A stretch of 28,915 nucleotides of DNA. It comes from an uncultured Caldilinea sp. GTDB lineage: Bacteria > Chloroflexota > Anaerolineae > Caldilineales > Caldilineaceae. The notes beneath the pieces were generated by a model. That model was not told where the DNA came from and searched no databases. It saw only the letters and a program-made list of their open reading frames with translations. Every line of letters begins with the position of its first letter. Within the stretch, counting starts at the first letter, position 1. The translations under genes and the position numbers were made by a program. Below, piece after piece: positions 22,319-28,915 of this stretch. The stretch spans positions 1 to 28,915 of the forward strand of contig CALFWA010000333.1 in NCBI GenBank assembly GCA_937928035.1, given 5' to 3'.

Positions 22319-24174
22319 AATGCGACATCCAGTTGATAAGGATCGCCTGCGTCCGCCGGGAAAGTATAGCCGTCGACGATCAGTGGCTGATACTCCTCGT
22401 GCATCACGACCAGCGCATGACTCGCACCCGGCGTCACCCTGGCGTTCAGTTGATAGGCGCCTCTGCGCCCGCTGGTTCCTGTGGCGTAGATTAAATCGGC
22501 GTCGAAATCGCTGTCAATCCACTCCTGTGCGCGGACGCCGGGCTTGAGCAACACGACCAGTGCGCCGACCACCGGCAGTCGGCTGTTGTTGATGTCGCGT
22601 ACGACGCCGACAACGCTGACGGTCCGACCGCTGCGCTCCGGAGTGCGCGCAGCGATCGTGAAGTCCCCGCGCTGCGCCGGCCGCTCGCCGATGTAAAGCT
22701 CCAGCGAATAGCGGCCCACGGGCAATCCATCTGGATGCGTCAGGCTCACCCAGGTTTTGCGCACGTCGCTTGCGCTCCAGACGTCCTTTTCAGACAATAC
22801 TTCATCTCCCTCGTAGAGCCAGCGCGTGCGCCAGAGTGCGCCTTTGCGCATGTTTTCGACCGAGAAGATGGCGTACACAGTCTTGACGTCAACGAAAGAG
22901 TCGCCGGGCCGGATCGGCTCCAGGTCGTCGGTGACGCCGGCGGCGAAGGTGATGGCTCCAAACGAGGCGTCGGCTGCGCCAGTCGAGTGCGCGCCGACCG
23001 TAACCGAGGCGGCATGCAGCAAAACGCCATCGAGCCGCATCTCCACAGTGTACACGCCATCAGGCAACCCCTCGGTGCTGTACAGATGCAGCCAGCTCGT
23101 TCCGCTGGCGCCTTCCTGCCAGACGAAAGCGTCAGAATAGACGGTCTCTCCGTCCAGCTTCCAGACATAGGAGAAACGCTGTCCGTTGCGAAAGCCGTTG
23201 AACTCGAAGCTCACGTAAATGTCGGTGGAGCCGCTGGGAAAGACCGTGAGCGGCTGCGTCACCTTGCTCTGCCGGTTGACCGCGGCGCCGAACTCGACGG
23301 CGGCGATGGCGGCTTCTCGTCTGCTGGACAGCGCAGTGTCCGGCGAGCCGGCGCCTGAGCGACCGCCTTGCCCCAGAACGACGTTGTCATAAAAACGCAA
23401 CGCAATGGAGGCGGGACGCACCAGGCTGATCTTGCCGGCGACGTCGGCGTGCGAATAGCCGGAGGTGGGCACGCCGATAAAGTTGCCTGCGCTGTCGATG
23501 GCCAGACCGCCGGAGTTGCCAGGATTGACTTCGGCGTCGGTCTTGATCCACTCGAATTCGCCGTCGTTGTCCTCGTCTAAAAAGCCGGAGACGACGCCTT
23601 CGGTGTAAGTGACGGTGATGCCGCCCAGCCCTGGGTATCCGATCACGGCCAGACGGTCGCCAGGCAGCAGGTCGTCGCTGTTCCCGCGCGGCACGGTCGT
23701 CAATCCGAGGTTGGCGGGCAACCCTGCGTTGTCATCATCGAGGTAGCCGACGATTTGCAGGAGGGCCAAATCGTATCTGACGTCATAGTTCACCATGCGC
23801 GCTTTGTAGCGCAAGACCGGTGCGCTGCGAATGTCTTCAGTGATGACGCCGATGGCGGCGGTTCCTTCGCGATTCACCCACGCGCCGGTCTCCGGGTCGG
23901 CCATCACATGGAAGTTGGTCAGGATATAGCCCTTGTCAGGGTCGAGGACTGTGCCGCTGCCGGTGCGATCGATCTCGCCGGCGTCGTTCGGTGTCAGGAC
24001 GAGCACGGTGGCGCGCAGGGCGCGACGCAATGCTTCTCGCTCGACGCCCAGCGCCGCCTCGGCTGAAAAAACTGCACCCGCCAGGCACACCGCTACGGCC
24101 AACAGCAGCAAGCTTCGCAACGTTGGATCGAGCCGGAACTTGTGCGCCGATTGAACGTGAGGCGATTGCATCAT
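22309..24174 (-). CDS. Secreted trypsin-like (HtrA-type) serine protease with duplicated C-terminal domains
   Basis: The 621-residue protein has a signal peptide (hydrophobic 19-36, with AEA near 38-40) and a trypsin-like domain (about 50-265). The complete triad is H89 (TNFHV), D135 (YDLALLQI) and S221 (VNPGNSGG), as in the DegP/HtrA fold, but no PDZ domain follows. Instead there are two tandem related domains of about 95 residues, each with a W/Y-rich strand pattern and a LPDGVY or LPVGRY turn, and then a carboxypeptidase-regulatory-like beta domain near the C-terminus. Acidic stretches such as DEDNDGEFEW (200-209) could bind calcium. The stop codon is covered by a 5-bp GC hairpin (22305-22318) followed by a T-rich run on the minus strand, a weak terminator candidate. 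It is encoded 11 bases after the next upstream gene. Confidence 0.85.
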   Translation of the reverse strand: MMQSPHVQSAHKFRLDPTLRSLLLLAVAVCLAGAVFSAEAALGVEREALRRALRATVLVLTPNDAGEIDRTGSGTVLDPDKGYILTNFHVMADPETGAWVNREGTAAIGVITEDIRSAPVLRYKARMVNYDVRYDLALLQIVGYLDDDNAGLPANLGLTTVPRGNSDDLLPGDRLAVIGYPGLGGITVTYTEGVVSGFLDEDNDGEFEWIKTDAEVNPGNSGGLAIDSAGNFIGVPTSGYSHADVAGKISLVRPASIALRFYDNVVLGQGGRSGAGSPDTALSSRREAAIAAVEFGAAVNRQSKVTQPLTVFPSGSTDIYVSFEFNGFRNGQRFSYVWKLDGETVYSDAFVWQEGASGTSWLHLYSTEGLPDGVYTVEMRLDGVLLHAASVTVGAHSTGAADASFGAITFAAGVTDDLEPIRPGDSFVDVKTVYAIFSVENMRKGALWRTRWLYEGDEVLSEKDVWSASDVRKTWVSLTHPDGLPVGRYSLELYIGERPAQRGDFTIAARTPERSGRTVSVVGVVRDINNSRLPVVGALVVLLKPGVRAQEWIDSDFDADLIYATGTSGRRGAYQLNARVTPGASHALVVMHEEYQPLIVDGYTFPADAGDPYQLDVALRR

Positions 24175-24185
24175 CCATCTCCTTC

Positions 24186-24872
24186 TTAGGGGCAGGCGGC
24201 GCCCTCAAAGCCTCCGACTGCATCGGGCGCGCTCGCAGTGCGGTCTGGCGTTCGCAGGCGGATGCTATTCCTCACCACGGCGAAGGAGCGGGCGGCGGAT
24301 TCCCAGTGCGCTGCGTCGGCGCGCAACGAGATCACATACACCCATCCATCGTGGACGAACTGAATGTCCTGCGCCTCCACGACCACCGGCAGGTCGATTG
24401 CGCCAAGCTCGCGCATAGGATCGGCGACGAATCCATACGTGGTGACGATGGCCGGCGCACCGTCGAGCGCCTGCATGGCGATGGATTCCAGCTCGCGGTA
24501 AGCCGTCAACTCGGAGGCAAGTTGCAGGCTGCGTTCAAAGCGCGCCCGCTCCAACGTTTCCCCGTTGCGCAGCGGGCGGCTGCTGACCTCAGCGCGCGTG
24601 TCGTAGGCGCTCGGGCTGGCGAGATGGACTGCGGTGAAGCCGGCGTCGTCTTGCTCGCGCAGCACCCAGCGCTCAGGATAGGCGATGCGCAGTCTGCCGT
24701 CGTTGAGCGTTGCGTAGCGAGCGGCGCTGTAGACCTGATTGCGCACCCCCAGCGCAAGGATAAGTGCGAACAGGACGGTCGCCGCCACCGCAAGGTCGTT
24801 GCGCACCTGCTCCCCCGGCGAAGGAGGTGCGTTGGTCGGGCTGGGTTTGATCAGACGATCGATCCAGAGCAT
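24186..24872 (-). CDS. Membrane-anchored hypothetical protein
   Basis: I do not recognise a named function. The 228-residue protein has a short cytosolic N-terminus, one membrane helix (about 27-44), and an extracytoplasmic domain of about 180 residues. The pattern (a strand with RIAYPERWVLRE, then a Thr-Ala-Val-His-Leu strand, and late WVYVISLRADAAHW...FAVVRNSIR) resembles the PsbP-like or DUF1795 alpha/beta fold, which is structural inference only. It lies four bases after the PrsW-like gene and 11 bases before the secreted protease gene, so it is part of the same transcription unit. It may present substrate to, or regulate, the protease. Confidence 0.75.
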   Translation of the reverse strand: MLWIDRLIKPSPTNAPPSPGEQVRNDLAVAATVLFALILALGVRNQVYSAARYATLNDGRLRIAYPERWVLREQDDAGFTAVHLASPSAYDTRAEVSSRPLRNGETLERARFERSLQLASELTAYRELESIAMQALDGAPAIVTTYGFVADPMRELGAIDLPVVVEAQDIQFVHDGWVYVISLRADAAHWESAARSFAVVRNSIRLRTPDRTASAPDAVGGFEGAACP

Positions 24873-24876
24873 GGAA

Positions 24877-25812
24877 CTATTCTCCTCGGTCCGACGCCGT
24901 TTCTACAGGTTTTGGCTCCCAGTGGTCGCCGGTGGCTGCAAGTTGCGCCACGCGCGCCGTCTCCTGGTTGGCGCGACGCACTAGCCAGCTCACTGCCCCC
25001 ATCACAAACAACGTCAGCAAGAGCCCTAAGAGCAGCTGTCGCCAGAACTCGGCGCGCAGGCCGGTCGAACCCGTCTGTTCGACCAGGAAAAAATAGAGGC
25101 CAAGCAACGCAGCCGAGAGGACGACGCCCGCCGGCAGATAGAAAAGCGGCGTCTTTTCAAAGCGCGCCTGGCCGATGAAGTAACCGAGCACCCCGGCGAT
25201 GCCGCCATAGCCCAAGGCGTTGACCACGATGCGAATCGAGCCGACATCCAGGTCAACCCCGCCATGCTCGAAGACATAGGCGAAATTATGGACGGTTGCG
25301 ACGCCCAACCCGGCCGCCACGGCGTAAATGATCCCGTCAAGACGTTCATCAAACTCTGGGTTGTCGAAGACTGCAACGCGCACGGCGGCGTAGACGATGG
25401 CCATGCTCGCCATCCCGGTCACCAGGACGCTTCCCACCAGATGCGACCACCAATAGGCGCGCAGCCAGTTTTCTACAGCAAAAACGACGCTAAAAAGCGG
25501 CTGATAGAGGGCGGCCATCAACAGCAGTCCCATCAGATAGACGCCCAGCACCAGCCGTTTCGGCTCCGGCTCTGCGCGGTCGATCCGATAGAAGACCGCC
25601 AGCCACAGCAGAGCCGGGACTACGGCCATGATCAGGCTCACCAGCAGCAAGCCGGCTTCATCCAGCGCAAGGCCGATTGCAGAGAACAGATGAAAGATCG
25701 CCACAAAGAGGAGCAGCCCCATCAGTTCAAACGAGATGGAGCGTAGAAAGCTGCGTTGCGTCGTTGCGCTGCTTTCAGGCGGGCCGCCTCCATGAAAAGG
25801 ATGGACTTGCAT
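24877..25812 (-). CDS. PrsW-like multi-pass membrane protein, apparently without catalytic residues
   Basis: The 311-residue protein has eight or nine hydrophobic segments and the general layout of the PrsW family, including the FDERLDGIIYAVAAGLGVA stretch that matches the family's DGxxYG-x-GFA region. Three spots that carry catalytic residues in PrsW proteases differ. The EE...K motif is replaced by neutral residues around 132-145. The Glu of the EN motif is H175 in VHNFAYV. The late His motif reads VVNALGYGG with N198. It could be a pseudoprotease that binds membrane proteins. AAGGAG sits upstream of the ATG at 25812. It begins a tight group with the anchored protein and the secreted protease. 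Confidence 0.75.
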   Translation of the reverse strand: MQVHPFHGGGPPESSATTQRSFLRSISFELMGLLLFVAIFHLFSAIGLALDEAGLLLVSLIMAVVPALLWLAVFYRIDRAEPEPKRLVLGVYLMGLLLMAALYQPLFSVVFAVENWLRAYWWSHLVGSVLVTGMASMAIVYAAVRVAVFDNPEFDERLDGIIYAVAAGLGVATVHNFAYVFEHGGVDLDVGSIRIVVNALGYGGIAGVLGYFIGQARFEKTPLFYLPAGVVLSAALLGLYFFLVEQTGSTGLRAEFWRQLLLGLLLTLFVMGAVSWLVRRANQETARVAQLAATGDHWEPKPVETASDRGE

Positions 25813-25872
25813 AGGTCTCTCCTTGCGTCAACGCGCTGCTTGCGGAATGGATAGCAGAATCACAACTCCTGT

Positions 25873-25901
25873 TTGACAGGCTTCAGGACGCGCAGTAAGA
25901 T
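25873..25901 (+). promoter_or_regulatory. Sigma-70-type promoter for RNase D
   Basis: TTGACA (25873-25878) is a perfect -35 followed after 17 bases by TAAGAT (25896-25901), four of six matches to the -10 consensus. Transcription would start near 25908, giving a leader of about 47 bases to the ATG at 25955. It lies in the 142-base gap between the divergent PrsW-like and RNase D genes. Confidence 0.55.
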
Positions 25902-25954
25902 GACTTGCGCTTTGTCTCAGCAGAGCGCAGGGTCTTGAAGGATTTTACGCTCGG

Positions 25955-27139
<1,185 letters not shown>

Positions 27140-27161
27140 GGACGCTCCTTGCTCTCGCCGA

Positions 27162-28346
27162 TCACGCCAGCTGCACCGTCTCTTCAACGGTCTCCGTGAA
27201 CGCGACGCCCGCGCCAGCAAGTTCCTGGACAAGCCGATGGAATCGCTCGCCGGTGAGCAACTTTTCGGGCGTGATCCATCCCGTGGCCGCGCCGAAATCT
27301 CCACCGGCCGCCATGCGCGCGACGATGGCGCCGGTGAACGCCGTGACGCGCGCCATCGAGGTGAAGCCCAGCGTTTCGTCGTAGCGATCCACCATGTCGA
27401 TGCGCCGCCGATGGGGGAAGCCGTCTTTGACGCCGCTCACCTCGACGCGAAAGATGGTCAGGTCGCGATCGTGTTCGCGCATCTTGACGTGAGGATAGAG
27501 CACGGCGTCGACCACGGCCTTGGGCGCCACCTGCACGCCGTCCACATCGATCGGCTGCTGGCTAAGCAGCCCGAGATCGCGCAACACCGTCGCCTTGGCG
27601 GCGAAGCCGGGCCAGCGGATCGTCTTCTGCGTGCCCAGCCTGATATGTTTGAATGCGTCTAGCGTGAGCAGCCACGGCATAAAGCCTTGATGCCACGCTT
27701 CGACCTCGCCCACGCCCTCCACCACAAACGTTTCGACGCCGGAGTAGCGGGGCACAGGGCGCAATGCTCCCCCTTCGACGATGTGCGCCTCCGTCTCGCG
27801 CAGCGGAAGGCGCTTTCCGCCGAAGACGATCCGATAGTTGAGGGGGCCGTCAGGGCGGGCGGGAATGCCGCCGCACTTGATGTGCACTTCCTCAACGCAA
27901 TCGAATTTCTCTCCCAGATAGCGCGCCATAATTTCAGTCAGCCCTGGCTCCACGCCGCAGCCTGGAATCACCAGCGCTCCGCTGTCCTCCACCAGTTGTC
28001 GAAGCGCCGGCAGCTCCTCCTGCGGCGGCCAGGAGAGGTCCACCCATGGCGTGCGCGCAACCACGGCCGCGCGCACGCCCGGTGAGATCGCTGCGCTCGG
28101 CAGGGCAGCGACAACTGCATCATGCCGGGCGATCAGGTTGGCGGCGGCGTGCAGGTCGGCCAGATCGATGACCACGGTCTCCAGTTGTGCGGGGTTGAGC
28201 AGGAGCGGCGTCAACTTGGCGCGGGCTGCGTCCAGTTGCGCCGGGTCTTTGTCCGCCAGCGTCACCTGCGTCACGCGCGGATCGGCGAGGGCGTTGTAGG
28301 CTGCAGCCGGCCCCATCAAGCCGCTTCCAAGCACAAGTATCTGCAT
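27162..28346 (-). CDS. Saccharopine dehydrogenase-like NAD(P)-dependent oxidoreductase
   Basis: The 394-residue enzyme has an N-terminal Rossmann fold with GSGLMG (7-12) and a DKD acidic turn after the second strand, which favours NAD over NADP. It continues with the PGCGVEPGLTEIMARY segment and the C-terminal half typical of the saccharopine dehydrogenase superfamily, including lysine 6-dehydrogenase-like members. The substrate is not evident from sequence. I placed the start at the ATG at 28346 because GAGGTG lies just upstream and the Rossmann strand begins directly at residue 2. The longer open frame back to 28424 lacks a ribosome site. A promoter-like element and a palindrome lie 45-95 bases upstream. 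Confidence 0.82.
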   Translation of the reverse strand: MQILVLGSGLMGPAAAYNALADPRVTQVTLADKDPAQLDAARAKLTPLLLNPAQLETVVIDLADLHAAANLIARHDAVVAALPSAAISPGVRAAVVARTPWVDLSWPPQEELPALRQLVEDSGALVIPGCGVEPGLTEIMARYLGEKFDCVEEVHIKCGGIPARPDGPLNYRIVFGGKRLPLRETEAHIVEGGALRPVPRYSGVETFVVEGVGEVEAWHQGFMPWLLTLDAFKHIRLGTQKTIRWPGFAAKATVLRDLGLLSQQPIDVDGVQVAPKAVVDAVLYPHVKMREHDRDLTIFRVEVSGVKDGFPHRRRIDMVDRYDETLGFTSMARVTAFTGAIVARMAAGGDFGAATGWITPEKLLTGERFHRLVQELAGAGVAFTETVEETVQLA

Positions 28347-28389
28347 CGAACACCTCGTTCCCAGAGAAATGAATGATTTTTTGAGATTG

Positions 28390-28440
28390 ACAGGAGATTC
28401 ATTCCTGTGTAGGATAACCTCCAATTCGACGCAGAATCAA
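28390..28440 (-). promoter_or_regulatory. Candidate promoter and palindromic operator for the oxidoreductase gene
   Basis: On the minus strand TTGATT (28440-28435) and TATCCT (28416-28411) are 18 bases apart, with four of six matches each. Just downstream, at the expected transcription start, ACAGGA and TCCTGT (28390-28395 and 28403-28408) form an inverted repeat separated by 7 bases. This is the right place for a repressor site or for a 5' mRNA hairpin. Confidence 0.4.
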
Positions 28441-28455
28441 ATTAATCGCTCGCCA

Positions 28456-28546
28456 ACGTCTTTCTAGACGTCTCTATTTTATCGAGCGCGAAGCCTGACG
28501 CTCGGCGCTGACCTCTAAGGCGGTTTCTTAGAAGCTTCGAAGCTTC
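28456..28546. repeat. Palindromes in the gap before the last gene
   Basis: The 380-base gap 28347-28726 holds no gene. Two palindromes stand out: ACGTCT-TTCT-AGACGT (28456-28471), followed by a T-rich stretch, and the perfect 16-bp GAAGCTTCGAAGCTTC (28531-28546). The latter is joined to CTTCCCTGGAAG (28543-28554), a variant of the CTTCCAGGAAG motif found in other gaps of this window. The first could act as a weak bidirectional terminator. Confidence 0.4.
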
Positions 28547-28692
28547 CCTGGAAGATTTCACATGAACCTGGGTTCAAAATAGATTCAGCGCAAGGGCGCA
28601 AAGCAAGAGAGCGCTTTGTGAGCCTGGCGGGATTTTCATCATTGCCGACACCGTCAAGAGAAAACGTCTACTGGGGAGAATACACTTACACA

Positions 28693-28723
28693 ATCCAGGA
28701 GGGATTTGAGATCCAGGAGGGAT
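28693..28723 (+). repeat. Duplicated ribosome-binding-site segment
   Basis: The 13-bp sequence ATCCAGGAGGGAT occurs twice, at 28693-28705 and 28711-28723, 18 bases apart. The second copy places AGGAGGG four to five bases before the ATG at 28727 and is the likely functional ribosome site. The first copy is not followed by a usable frame (its nearest ATG, within the second copy, stops after two codons). It looks like a small tandem duplication. Confidence 0.6.
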
Positions 28724-28726
28724 GCT

Positions 28727-28915
28727 ATGATGTCGCCGTATGAAGGAGAACGCATCTTCGAGGCTGAGATGGTGCGACTACACTTGTGCGATCGCAACCT
28801 CTATGCATGCGTTGAAGAGTCCTCTGAAACCCCTCGTTCGGCGTTTTCGCTTCGCGAATGGCTGAAGGAGCGTCTCGTTTCTTGGGTTATGGGGAGGAAA
28901 GCGCAGCCTTCGCCT
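28727..28915 (+). CDS. Start of an unrecognised gene, cut by the window end
   Basis: From the ATG at 28727 (a second ATG follows immediately at 28730) the frame is open for 63 codons to the end of the window. It is preceded by a strong AGGAGGG. The visible N-terminus is charged and soluble, beginning MMSPYEGERIFEAEMVRLHL, with an acidic middle and a basic LREWLKERLVSWVMGRK stretch that may form an amphipathic helix. I do not recognise a family. It is too short to assign a role, and the gene is only supported by the ribosome site and the uninterrupted frame. Confidence 0.5.
   Translation, partial: MMSPYEGERIFEAEMVRLHLCDRNLYACVEESSETPRSAFSLREWLKERLVSWVMGRKAQPSP

Noticed and set aside
23991..25178. 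A 395-codon plus-strand frame crossing three minus-strand genes
   Set aside because: It spans the junctions of three recognisable genes and has no domain, so it is a composition artefact.

Overview
The window looks like a contiguous stretch of chromosome from a GC-rich (by eye about 60% G+C), free-living heterotrophic bacterium. The gene content and the style of the intergenic repeats remind me of Chloroflexota (Caldilinea-like Anaerolineae). That placement is a guess from gene repertoire, because no rRNA or universal marker is present.

Layout. Bases 26-680 hold a dead IS3-family insertion sequence with internal deletions. Next, on the minus strand, is a two-gene signalling operon (cytosolic NarL/LiaS-type histidine kinase plus LuxR-type response regulator) with a very good sigma-70 promoter at 2290-2318. 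Divergent from it, 2541-19708 is one long plus-strand block devoted to acetate: two AMP-forming acyl/acetyl-CoA synthetases; a DUF4212 small subunit with a VC_2705-type sodium:solute symporter; a cNMP/CBS/DUF294 nucleotidyltransferase; two small membrane proteins; a CbrA/CrbS-type sensor kinase made of a symporter-like domain, a STAC linker and a kinase core; a stand-alone receiver; a membrane-anchored PAS/pseudokinase fused to a DnaQ-like exonuclease; a receiver-MinD/CpaE ATPase fusion; and malate synthase A. The apparent logic is acetate uptake, activation to acetyl-CoA, entry into the glyoxylate shunt, and an embedded sensory system. Isocitrate lyase is not in the window.

Bases 19709-20176 are non-coding and hold a MITE-like 395-bp element with imperfect terminal inverted repeats. 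Its end motif (CTTCCAGGAAG) is also used to build a 14-bp hairpin after the first synthetase gene. From 25812 down to 20177 a minus-strand group encodes surface or secreted proteins: a PrsW-like membrane protein that has lost its expected catalytic residues, an anchored hypothetical protein, a secreted trypsin-like protease with duplicated C-terminal domains, and a lamin-tail/phospholipase-D-like protein with one degenerate HKD motif. Then come RNase D with two HRDC-like regions (plus strand, with its own good promoter), a convergent saccharopine-dehydrogenase-like oxidoreductase, a palindrome-rich gap, and the start of an unrecognised gene running off the window at 28915.

The most unusual content is the sensory part of the acetate locus: a pseudokinase-exonuclease fusion, a nucleotidyltransferase and a receiver-ATPase with an altered switch region, all packaged with the transporter and a symporter-derived kinase. 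I saw no CRISPR array, tRNA, rRNA or prophage.
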